A DNA stretch of 60,159 bases from Flavobacteriales bacterium. GTDB lineage: Bacteria > Bacteroidota > Bacteroidia > Flavobacteriales_E > Vicingaceae. Positions 1-8,151 of this stretch are shown piece by piece. The DNA lies in NCBI GenBank assembly GCA_002401955.1, contig NVUQ01000085.1:1-60159 (forward strand), in the 5' to 3' direction. The translations under genes and the position numbers were made by a program. Numbering within the stretch: the first letter of the stretch is position 1; each line of letters opens with the position of its first letter. Under the pieces are notes generated by a model, which was given only the letters and a program-made list of their open reading frames with translations, was not told the origin of the DNA and made no database searches.

Positions 1-2
1 AT

Positions 3-410
3 GATATGACTATCAACTTTGCATATGACTTTAATGGAAATGGTATCGCAGAAAATAATGAATATCAGAATGAAAGTACTCCGTGTCCACTATATATTGG
101 ACCTGCGCCTAGTAATCGCCTCGGAAATTTCACAGACGCTAATACACCAAAAAAAGATATTCAAGTTCCTTATAAAGTTTCCATTTATCCGAACCCTTCC
201 AAACAAGGTTTAGTTACTATAAAAATTGAGGGATCTACACCCCAGAAAATAGAGTATAAAATATTAGACGTTAACGGTAAAATTATCTTTGAAAATCAAA
301 ACGCTCAAACGCAAGAATCAGTTGATTTTTCTGGCTACAATAGTGGGGTTTATATAATAAAAACGACTATTAATGGGGGGGTAACCACTAAAAAAATAAT
401 TATTAAATAA
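3..410 (+). CDS. C-terminal part of a T9SS-sorted secreted protein (5' end outside window)
   Basis: The reading frame is open to the left edge of the window, so the gene is truncated at its 5' end and only about 135 residues are visible. The last 80 residues form a type A T9SS sorting domain: it begins with YKVSIYPNPSKQGLV, has the middle strand YKILDVNGKIIFE and ends GVYIIKT...KKIIIK. Such domains direct passage through the type IX secretion system and are cleaved at the cell surface. The upstream part (DFNGNGIAENNEY, a Cys at about residue 29) is not informative enough to name the passenger. An ATG at 6 exists, but a start there is unlikely because no signal peptide follows it. Confidence 0.8.
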   Translation, partial: DMTINFAYDFNGNGIAENNEYQNESTPCPLYIGPAPSNRLGNFTDANTPKKDIQVPYKVSIYPNPSKQGLVTIKIEGSTPQKIEYKILDVNGKIIFENQNAQTQESVDFSGYNSGVYIIKTTINGGVTTKKIIIK

Positions 411-420
411 AGAATGTTTT

Positions 421-870
421 GCGAACCTGTATAAAGAGCATAAGTTTAGCAGAGCAAAACTTATGCTGGTAGATGGAATAATGAATTACGCTGTTACACA
501 ATCAGAAAACCCGCAGGACAATAAATGGTTAATTAATTGGGTATTATTGGTCTTAACATTAACCAACTAGCACAAGAAACTAAGGGTGAACAAACGGACA
601 GCACCCATGATAATGAGCTTAGCAGCGACCTATTACCACTATACCCTAACCCAAATTCTGGTTCGTTTACGTTAGAAAATAATGGATATACAGGCAATTG
701 AGCAAGTAGTGATTGCAGATATACTGGGCAAAGTGGTGTATTCAGAAAAGGGCAATGAGGAGTCTAATTATAGCAATACCATAGATTTAAGCAGGCACAA
801 CAAAGGCATTTACTTTGTACGTGTACAATACGAAAACAAATTAGAGGTTAGAAAGGTTGTTTATCAGTAG
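421..870 (+). pseudogene. Decayed T9SS sorting-domain gene with frameshifts
   Basis: A T9SS type A sorting domain can be read only by switching frames. One frame (stop at 570) gives LYKEHKFSRAKLMLVDGIM and onward. The second, about 537-701, gives ELSSDLLPLYPNPNSGSFTL and stops. The third, from about 682, gives QVVIADILGKVVYSEKG and ends NKGIYFVRVQYENKLEVRKVVYQ at 870. The three pieces are in the right order and together match the usual YPNP ... DxxGK ... GIYFVRV pattern, so this is one broken gene and not three small ones. No intact start or signal peptide is visible. It follows the truncated T9SS gene, so it may be the relic of a tandem paralogue. Confidence 0.6.
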
Positions 871-889
871 CAGTAAGAAAATTAGTCGT

Positions 890-931
890 TTAAGCATCAA
901 CCCAGTCACCATCGGCTTTAATCAGCTCAAA
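890..931 (-). pseudogene. Scrap resembling the 3' end of ispG
   Basis: Read on the minus strand, this stretch encodes FELIKADGDWVDA followed by a stop. The intact ispG about 0.9 kb away on the same strand ends LIDLIKAHGDWVDA. Over the 29 bases from the GCATC near the stop, the two DNA copies differ at about four positions, so this is not a recent exact duplication. No further IspG sequence was recognised next to it. It is probably a remnant of a second ispG-like gene or a recombination scar. The short length limits confidence. Confidence 0.45.
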
Positions 932-1013
932 GAAGCAGGTTGCCGAGGCATGATCAAAAAACTTCGAATTACAACATAAGCAAGCCTCTCTTCCTTTTAA
1001 TAGCTATCTAACA

Positions 1014-1670
1014 TTAATTCAATAATTCCGTCAAAACGGTTTCATAAATTTTATAGCTATTTTCTGGACTTAAGGGTTCATCCTTTTCGCTAAGCATTAT
1101 GATTCCTTCCAAGCTGTTGCGTGTTAATTTATTACTGAATATAACGTTCTTTTCCTTGTCAAAAACTTTAACATAGGCTTGAACTCTAGGTTTGATGATG
1201 CTCTTTTTTTTCCCCACCATTATAGGCTTCCCGTCATTCGTAATATAAATATCCAATTTAATGTATAAGTCCTTTTCATTATTTGCCGCAGCATTCTTAA
1301 ATGTATTGGTTGGCATACCCGACAATGTTCCGCTACCACCCAATGAAGTAAGTTCTTTACCTTTCTTATTCTTTTTATAAATACACGTCACATTGGCTTT
1401 TAATTTTTCTTTACACTTTGATTCCGCTAATCTTTTTATCGAATTCTTTATCTCATCAGAAAAAGATGTTGACCAACTTACCCTTCCAAAACTACCTTCG
1501 GTGGTTAATTCAGGTGAAATTTTAAAATTCAAAGAATAAACACCTCCTTCTTGTTGTTCTTTCTCATCTACCATTTTTATTTCATGAATATCGGATGATA
1601 CCACCCCCTCATCAATGGAAATAACGTTTAAAAAAAATACTGTTAGTAATGGAATGTAAAATAATTTCAT
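1014..1670 (-). CDS. Secreted protein of unknown function
   Basis: The protein has 218 residues and starts with a Sec-type signal peptide (MKLFYIPLLTVFFLNVIS), so it is exported to the periplasm or outer membrane. The rest is a soluble, lysine-rich mixed alpha/beta protein with two cysteines (about residues 86 and 96) that could form a disulfide. A glycine-rich stretch GGSGTLSG lies near residue 112. There is no lipobox, sorting domain or membrane segment after the signal. I do not recognise the family. It lies 138 bp upstream (in reading direction, downstream) of ispG on the same strand and is probably a separate transcription unit. Confidence 0.75.
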   Translation of the reverse strand: MKLFYIPLLTVFFLNVISIDEGVVSSDIHEIKMVDEKEQQEGGVYSLNFKISPELTTEGSFGRVSWSTSFSDEIKNSIKRLAESKCKEKLKANVTCIYKKNKKGKELTSLGGSGTLSGMPTNTFKNAAANNEKDLYIKLDIYITNDGKPIMVGKKKSIIKPRVQAYVKVFDKEKNVIFSNKLTRNSLEGIIMLSEKDEPLSPENSYKIYETVLTELLN

Positions 1671-1808
1671 CTTTTAAAGTGCTAGTTATTATTATAAATT
1701 AAACCACTAATATACTATAATAAATTTATTGTTTTACTTTGCTTCTTAATATGACGCGAGGGAGAATCAGTGTAACTCATAGAGGTCGCTGAGGAGATGA
1801 GAAAAACA

Positions 1809-3734
1809 TTACGCATCTACCCAATCGCCATGGGCTTTAATTAAATCTATTAAAGAATCTACCGCTTCAGTTTCTGGAATATTTCTTTGTACAACTTCTT
1901 TTTCTTTGTAAAGCGTAATTTTTCCTGCACCAGTTCCAACATAACCATAATCGGCATCAGCCATTTCTCCAGGTCCGTTTACAATGCAGCCCATTATGCC
2001 AATTTTTAATCCTTTTAGATGAGAAGTTACCGCCCTTATTTTAGCAGTCGTTTCTTGTAAATCAAACAAAGTTCTACCACAACTAGGGCAAGAGATGTAT
2101 TCTGTTTTAGAAATACGCGTTCTGGTAGCTTGTAAAATTCCGAAAGCAGTTGCATTAATCATTTTGTCTCCACCACAATGTTCCGCAGCAATAAAAACAC
2201 CATCACCCAAGCCGTCAATCAATAAAGCACCTAAGTCGGTTGCTGCTTGCAATTGCAGCTGGTCTGCGGTTAAATTACCATAAGCCCTTCCAATAACAAC
2301 TGGCGTTTGGCAATCATTATTCATCAGCTCAATAAACAACCTGCGTTGCTCAGCCATACCGTGATTGTTGTAGGTATCAATCATTAAGACGACAGTTTCG
2401 TCTTTTTTAAGCTTTTCTAAGAGTTCTTTAGAAACTTCTGGAAGTGTTACATAAACCACGTTCAGTTTGTCAGACATTTCAACTCCAGACAAATATGTTT
2501 TTACATCTAAAAAAGGATAACTTTTCTCTTTGTTTAACAACCATGTTTTATGATTGTAAATAATTCCCAATGTCCCTGGAACTTCAAAATCTACAATTTT
2601 ATCTCCAACAAAAACATAATCACAAGCGGCTTCGGCAATGTTCCATTTATCTAAGGGTACTGAATAATTGTATCCTAAGGCAAAAAGTGAGGCGGGGGTA
2701 ATTTTATCTTTTAAACAAAAATCTGCCATTACAATTGGCACGTTTTTACCGCCAATATTAAATACTTCGTTGGTTGGTCTTCTATTATATTCAAAAGGAG
2801 TAATAGCACTATTTTCCACAACAGAAATAGCATCATGACCAGCTCTTTCAGTATATCTTTTAACCAATTCTTGTGCAACAGGAATTTCAAATTCTGGTTC
2901 TTCGGTTAAAGAAACACGAATGGTATCACCTAAACCATCTTCTAATAAAGTTCCTATTCCAACAGCCGATTTTATACGGCCATCTTCTGCTTCCCCGGCT
3001 TCTGTCACCCCTAAATGCAAGGGATAATCCATTCCTTCTTCTTGCATTTTATTAATTAATAAGCGGTAAGCCTGCACCACCACCTGGGTGTTACTCGATT
3101 TCATAGAAAGCACAATGTCATGGTAATCTTGTTCTCTACAAATACGTAAAAACTCCAACGCAGATTCTACCATTCCTATAGCAGAATCTCCATAACGACT
3201 CATTATTCTATCAGAAAGAGATCCATGATTGGTTCCTATTCGCATGGCAGTACCATGTTCCTTGCAAATGGTAATTAACGGAATTAAACGCTTTTTTATC
3301 CGCTCTAATTCTGCTTGGTAAGATTCGTCCGTATATTCAATTTCTTCAAACTTCTTTTTGTCCGCATAATTTCCTGGGTTAACCCTCACTTTTTCAACAA
3401 TAGTTGCAGCAATTTCCGCAGCATTAGGCGTAAAATGGATGTCGGCAACCAAGGGGGTGTCATAACCTCTTCTTCTCAGTTCCGCTTTTATGTTTGCTAA
3501 ATTGGCAGCTTCTTTTTTACTTGGGGCTGTAATTCGTACAATCTCACAACCCGCCTCAATCATTCTTATAGATTGCTCAACGGTTGCTTGGGTATCCATG
3601 GTGTCTGTAGTAGTCATAGACTGAACACGAACGGGGTTGTTACCTCCAACACCAACATTACCAATCATTACTTCACGCGAAACCAATCGTGAATATTGGG
3701 TTAAACTAGTACAGTATTTATTCGATAAATTCAT
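1809..3734 (-). CDS. ispG: 4-hydroxy-3-methylbut-2-enyl diphosphate synthase (IspG/GcpE), long form
   Basis: IspG makes HMBPP from the cyclic diphosphate MEcPP in the penultimate step of the non-mevalonate isoprenoid pathway, using electrons passed through a 4Fe-4S cluster. At 641 residues it is the long form found in Bacteroidota and plants, with an extra domain between the N-terminal TIM barrel and the C-terminal cluster domain. The N-terminus shows VRVQSMTTTDTMDT. The cluster ligands are visible as Cys549 and Cys552 (CPSCGRT), Cys583 (GCIVNGPGE) and Glu590. The ATG at 3734 is chosen because the protein aligns from there and because a TAnnTTTG box ends six bases before it. A short sequence resembling its 3' end recurs at 890-931. 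Confidence 0.97.
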   Translation of the reverse strand: MNLSNKYCTSLTQYSRLVSREVMIGNVGVGGNNPVRVQSMTTTDTMDTQATVEQSIRMIEAGCEIVRITAPSKKEAANLANIKAELRRRGYDTPLVADIHFTPNAAEIAATIVEKVRVNPGNYADKKKFEEIEYTDESYQAELERIKKRLIPLITICKEHGTAMRIGTNHGSLSDRIMSRYGDSAIGMVESALEFLRICREQDYHDIVLSMKSSNTQVVVQAYRLLINKMQEEGMDYPLHLGVTEAGEAEDGRIKSAVGIGTLLEDGLGDTIRVSLTEEPEFEIPVAQELVKRYTERAGHDAISVVENSAITPFEYNRRPTNEVFNIGGKNVPIVMADFCLKDKITPASLFALGYNYSVPLDKWNIAEAACDYVFVGDKIVDFEVPGTLGIIYNHKTWLLNKEKSYPFLDVKTYLSGVEMSDKLNVVYVTLPEVSKELLEKLKKDETVVLMIDTYNNHGMAEQRRLFIELMNNDCQTPVVIGRAYGNLTADQLQLQAATDLGALLIDGLGDGVFIAAEHCGGDKMINATAFGILQATRTRISKTEYISCPSCGRTLFDLQETTAKIRAVTSHLKGLKIGIMGCIVNGPGEMADADYGYVGTGAGKITLYKEKEVVQRNIPETEAVDSLIDLIKAHGDWVDA

Positions 3735-3739
3735 TCTTG

Positions 3740-3747
3740 CAAAGGTA
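3740..3747 (-). promoter_or_regulatory. Putative -7 promoter element of ispG
   Basis: On the minus strand the sequence is TACCTTTG, matching the Bacteroidota -7 consensus TAnnTTTG. Its last base is only six bases from the ispG start codon, so transcription would begin at or next to the ATG and give an mRNA with almost no leader. No TTG -33 box is visible at the usual distance. Confidence 0.5.
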
Positions 3748-3915
3748 TTAATTGAAGCAAAATAACCCTTTTTTTACCGTATTATTCTCTTTTACCACTT
3801 ATTTGAAAAATCATACCGCTTATAAACCAACATCAACACCCTGTATAGTTCCCCTTTTATTTTTAAGCAATCTATAGTAAAATTACACTAGTAAACACCC
3901 TAAAAATGAAATATT

Positions 3916-6900
3916 ATGAAAAACCTAGCCCTATTACTTACAGCCTTATTAATGATAAACTCCCTTTATTCTCGTAGATACGAAGGGAATAATAATATAA
4001 AAGAAAATACAGCTTCTACTACAAAAGCAGCAGGATGTGCTCCAGCAGTAGCAATTGCCGAGTTAAGATTAAATAACGTTAGAACGCGTATAGAAGGTAC
4101 AGGAGGAAGTATGTGGCAGGATAGATCTAATGGGATGGCAGATTATGAAGTGCCTAGAAGAAGCCTTAGTACAGACCCTAAACAGACCGCAATATATGCT
4201 GGAGCTTTATGGATGGGCGGACAAGATGTAAATGGTCAGTTAAAAATTGCAGCCGTAACTTTTAGAGCTAATGGTAATGATTTTTGGCCTGGCCCATTAA
4301 ATGAAACTACCGCAGAAATAGATGCACAAACCTGTTCTGCTTATGATCAATTTTATGGTGTATCAAAAGCAATGGTGAGCGAATATAATGCTTGGTACGA
4401 ATGCACAAAAGACCCTAGTTGTGATGCAAGTATAGATTTTCCTGGGTACAGCATTCCTAATGCAATATTAAATTGGCCTGCACATGGAGATTTAAGCAAA
4501 GGGCAAGAATGGAATTTGGCCCCATTTTTCGATAGAGACGAAGATGGTTTTTATGACCCAACTTCTGGAGATTATCCTTTGTATGATTTACACGGAAATT
4601 TTGATTGTACATCTGATAGAGATGCTAGGTTATATGGAGATACTACCATTTGGTTTGTATTTAATGATAAAGGAAATACTCATTCCGAATCTCAAGGCCC
4701 ATCTATTGGTATGGAAATTAGAGCACAAGCTTTTGCATTTGCCACTAACGATGAGGTAAATGACATGACTTTTTATAATTATGAAATGATTAATCGATCA
4801 ACTTTTACATTAACTGAAACTTATTTTGGACAATGGGTAGATGCTGATTTAGGAGGTTCTACAGATGATTATGTTGGTTGTGATGCTCAACGAGGTTTAG
4901 GTTATTGTTATAACGGAGATGCTGATGATGAAGGAGGTAATGGAGTGATAGGCTATGGAAAAACACCTCCTGCAATTGGAGTAGATTTCTTTGAAGGGCC
5001 TTATGCTGATAGTGATGGAATTGATAATCCATTAACTCAAAATATTTCTACAGCTTTAGCTATGGATGGGATTCCTTACAAAGGTTTAGGTATAGGGTAT
5101 GGTGATACTATTGTAGACAATGAACGGTACGGAATGCGTAAATTTGTTTATTACAGTATTGGTAATGGTCAACATGCAGGAGATGGAGATCCTTCTAGTG
5201 CTTTAGATCATTACAATTATTTAAGAGGTAAATGGAGAAATGGTGGTGCCAACATGGTTTGGGGAGGTAATGGAAACGCTGCTTCTAGCCCAGGAGCTAC
5301 AGTTCTCGCAGATTTATTGTTCCCTGGCGATTCTGATCCTTTATTTTGGAGTACACAAGGAGTAGCTGCATCTCCAGTAAATTGGTCTGAAGCTATCGAA
5401 GGAAACCCTCCTGGAGATAGAAGGTTTTTACAATCTGCAGGACCGTTTACGCTTGAACCAGGAGCGATAAATGACTTGACAGTTGGAGTGGTTTATGCAA
5501 GAGCCATTTCTGGTGATAATCTTGCATCTATTAGTAATCTTCGAGTTGCTGATGATAAAGCACAAGCATTGTTTGACAACTGCTTTAAGATTGCAGAAGG
5601 ACCAGATGCTCCAGATGTTACTTTCCAAGAATTAGATAAAGAGTTAATCATTTATTTAAGTAATAGAAAAGTATCGAACAACTACAACGAGTCTTACAAT
5701 CAAAAGAACCCTTTTATTGCTATTCCCGATACTATGGATGGTATTTATCAAGGAACTGATGACGATAAGGATACATTGAAATTTTATGAATTCCAAGGCT
5801 ATCAAGTATACCAAGTGAAAAATGGATTAATTACTGTTGGAGAATTAGATAATCCAGACGTATCAAGATTGGTTGCGCAGGTAGACATTAAAGATGGTAT
5901 TACACAACTGGTAAACTTTACTTTTGATGAAAATTTACAAGCCAATGTTCCTCAAGAAATGGTAGTAGGAGCAGATGAAGGAATTAAACATTCATTTAGA
6001 TTTACAGAAGATAAATTTGCTACTGGAGATTTAAGGTTGGTGAATCATAAAACGTATTACTACATCGCTACAGCTTATGGTTATAATGAGTTTAAAAAGT
6101 ATAATCCATTAAGTCCAACAGGCTTAAAAGGGCAAAAATTGCCTTATATAGGAAGTAGAAAGATGGCTGGAGGACAAGGAATTCGTTCTTTCTCCGCTAT
6201 TCCACATAACCCTGTTCCAGAAAATGGAGGAACAATAGCTAACTCACAATATGGGGATATGCCTCAAATTACTCGATTAGAAGGGCAAGGAAATGGAGGA
6301 AATAATTTAGAATTAACAGCAGCTTCAGAAGCAGTTATTGTTAGCAACAATTTTATGGACCACCCTGTTTACAAAACTGGAAAAGGACCAATACAGGTTA
6401 AAGTAATAGACCCTTTAATGGTTCAGGCGGGTATTTATAGGGTGCAATTTAAAGATACGCTAACCCCTGGCGACTTAACCGATGCTTCATGGACATTGCG
6501 TTTGCCAAATGGAATAGATACTATTAATTCTGACCAAACTATAATGGCAGAAAATGAACAATTGTTTCTCAATCAAGGAATTTCAATCAGTATTAAGCAA
6601 GTAGATAACCCTAGTGTTAATAAGGATTTAGGAAACGGTGTAATTGGTTCTGGAATAGAATATGAAGAGCCAACACTTAATTGGCTATCTGGTTTTACCG
6701 ATACTGAAGGGCAAAGTGATGCTAACTGGATACGTGCAGGAACATCAACATTCGGAACAAAAATGCCCACTTCTCCTTTTAGTTATATTCCTGACCCATT
6801 TGATGATTATTACTCAGGAAGTGTTGGCAATGCTTCAAACCCAGCGATATTTCATGATCCTGAACAAAATTTTGAAGGTTTAATAAGCGGAACGTGGGCT

Positions 6901-8064
6901 CCTTACCGATTAGTTTCCTCCCCTGTTTATGAGTCTAGCAACAGTTTAAACGGAATTAAAGATGCTCTTGGTTATACCGTTGCACAAATAGGGACAAACT
7001 ATAGAAACTCTGTAAAATATTCAGACCTTTCAAAAACGCCTTCTGTAGATATTATATTTACTAACGATAAAAATAAATGGAGCAGGTGTGTAATATTAGA
7101 ATCTCGAAATGATGCTATATTATCAGAAGGAAATGTTAATCATTTACAATTAAGAGCTGCTAATAGTGTGGATAAAAATGGTGTTGATGACGGAACTGGA
7201 ACAGGAATGGGATGGTTTCCAGGGTATGCTATTAATGTTGAAACAGGAGAGCGTTTAAACGTGGCTTTTGCTGAGGATAGCTGGTTAGCAGGAGAAAATG
7301 GTAAAGACATGATCTGGAACCCTACATCTACAACCACAGCAGGAGTTAATAATGAACTAGTAATGGGAGGGAAACATTATGTTTATGTTTTTAGAAGTGA
7401 TGTTTCTGGAACGCCTGCTTACCCTGCTTATGATGAGTGTGCTTTTATATACAATCAATTAAGTTTGCCAATAGTACCTCTAAACATTTTAAACGCACAA
7501 ACACGGTCAAAAGTGTTTGAAAAAACATGTGTTTGGGCAGGTATACCAATGTTAGCAGATGGGCATGTGATTAACCCACCAAACTCTGCAAATGTTTTTG
7601 AAACAGATGCTAAAGTTAAACTAAGGGTTGAAAAACCTTATAAAAACTTTACAACAGCCTCATTAGTAAATGCTAGTTTACCATACTATCAGTTTGATAT
7701 GACGGGATTTGAGGTAGAAACTGGTGTTGCTTCTGCAATGGACTCTGCTTTAGTATTAATTAATGTAGTACCAAACCCATATTATTCTTATTCAGAATAT
7801 GAAACGGGCCAGCTAGATAATAGAATTAAGATTGTTAACCTTCCAGAAATCTGTACAATATCTATATACAATGTGAGTGGTACATTAATGAGAAGATTCC
7901 AAAAAGACAACAGTAAAACTAGTTTAGATTGGAATTTAAAAAATCATGTAAATATACCTGTTGCTAGTGGTGTATATTTAATACATGTTGATGTTCCAGA
8001 TATTGGACAACGTACGTTGAAATGGTACGGAGTTATGAAGCCTACGGATTTAAATGGGTTTTAA
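3916..8064 (+). CDS. Very large T9SS-sorted surface protein, first of three paralogues
   Basis: The 1382-residue protein has an N-terminal signal peptide (MKNLALLLTALLMINSLYS). Its core, residues about 40-560, is shared with the next two genes: an IYAGALWMGG strand, a DRDEDGFYDP loop that looks like a calcium-binding DxDxDG site, GGSTDDYVGCD, GDADDEGGNG, DGIDNPLTQN, a WGGNGNAAS stretch and GDRRFLQSAGPFTLEPG. A long extra region of unknown fold follows (about 560-1270). The C-terminus is a sorting-type domain: VVPNPYYSYSEYE, IYNVSGTLMRRF, GVYLIHVDVP. It ends with a slightly longer tail than its neighbours. It is expected to be secreted by T9SS and released or anchored at the surface. Function is unknown. 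Confidence 0.85.
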   Translation: MKNLALLLTALLMINSLYSRRYEGNNNIKENTASTTKAAGCAPAVAIAELRLNNVRTRIEGTGGSMWQDRSNGMADYEVPRRSLSTDPKQTAIYAGALWMGGQDVNGQLKIAAVTFRANGNDFWPGPLNETTAEIDAQTCSAYDQFYGVSKAMVSEYNAWYECTKDPSCDASIDFPGYSIPNAILNWPAHGDLSKGQEWNLAPFFDRDEDGFYDPTSGDYPLYDLHGNFDCTSDRDARLYGDTTIWFVFNDKGNTHSESQGPSIGMEIRAQAFAFATNDEVNDMTFYNYEMINRSTFTLTETYFGQWVDADLGGSTDDYVGCDAQRGLGYCYNGDADDEGGNGVIGYGKTPPAIGVDFFEGPYADSDGIDNPLTQNISTALAMDGIPYKGLGIGYGDTIVDNERYGMRKFVYYSIGNGQHAGDGDPSSALDHYNYLRGKWRNGGANMVWGGNGNAASSPGATVLADLLFPGDSDPLFWSTQGVAASPVNWSEAIEGNPPGDRRFLQSAGPFTLEPGAINDLTVGVVYARAISGDNLASISNLRVADDKAQALFDNCFKIAEGPDAPDVTFQELDKELIIYLSNRKVSNNYNESYNQKNPFIAIPDTMDGIYQGTDDDKDTLKFYEFQGYQVYQVKNGLITVGELDNPDVSRLVAQVDIKDGITQLVNFTFDENLQANVPQEMVVGADEGIKHSFRFTEDKFATGDLRLVNHKTYYYIATAYGYNEFKKYNPLSPTGLKGQKLPYIGSRKMAGGQGIRSFSAIPHNPVPENGGTIANSQYGDMPQITRLEGQGNGGNNLELTAASEAVIVSNNFMDHPVYKTGKGPIQVKVIDPLMVQAGIYRVQFKDTLTPGDLTDASWTLRLPNGIDTINSDQTIMAENEQLFLNQGISISIKQVDNPSVNKDLGNGVIGSGIEYEEPTLNWLSGFTDTEGQSDANWIRAGTSTFGTKMPTSPFSYIPDPFDDYYSGSVGNASNPAIFHDPEQNFEGLISGTWAPYRLVSSPVYESSNSLNGIKDALGYTVAQIGTNYRNSVKYSDLSKTPSVDIIFTNDKNKWSRCVILESRNDAILSEGNVNHLQLRAANSVDKNGVDDGTGTGMGWFPGYAINVETGERLNVAFAEDSWLAGENGKDMIWNPTSTTTAGVNNELVMGGKHYVYVFRSDVSGTPAYPAYDECAFIYNQLSLPIVPLNILNAQTRSKVFEKTCVWAGIPMLADGHVINPPNSANVFETDAKVKLRVEKPYKNFTTASLVNASLPYYQFDMTGFEVETGVASAMDSALVLINVVPNPYYSYSEYETGQLDNRIKIVNLPEICTISIYNVSGTLMRRFQKDNSKTSLDWNLKNHVNIPVASGVYLIHVDVPDIGQRTLKWYGVMKPTDLNGF

Positions 8065-8084
8065 CCTCGTTAGTTGAAGGGATT

Positions 8085-8121
8085 AAACGGAAGCAAGGTT
8101 CAGCTAGACCTTCTTCCGTTT
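8085..8121 (+). terminator. Stem-loop after the first T9SS paralogue
   Basis: AAACGGAA (8085-8092) pairs with TTCCGTTT (8114-8121), and inside it AAGGT pairs with ACCTT, giving a long near-continuous hairpin with a loop around TCAGCTAG. It lies 20 bp after the stop of the first gene. The following bases are not a T-run, so it may be an attenuating or 3'-protecting structure and not a classic terminator. Confidence 0.5.
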
Positions 8122-8137
8122 TCCCAACTAACAAATT
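8107..8137. repeat. 31-bp direct repeat, copy 1 (upstream of paralogue 2)
   Basis: The 31 bases starting GACCTTCTTCCGTTTTCCCA are identical to 10210-10240. Each copy lies directly upstream of one of the two shorter paralogues, 14 bp and 30 bp before the start codon. The left part is also the right arm of the hairpin at 8085-8121. Confidence 0.85.
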
Positions 8138-8151
8138 ATAAATTTATAATT

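Noticed and set aside
8097..8110. GGTTCAGCTAGACC as a tRNA T-arm
   Set aside because: There is no acceptor stem, anticodon arm or CCA region around it; the bases belong to a hairpin after the T9SS gene.
8074..8151. Upstream start for the second T9SS paralogue
   Set aside because: The extension is encoded by the hairpin and 31-bp repeat and would hide the signal peptide that begins at 8152.
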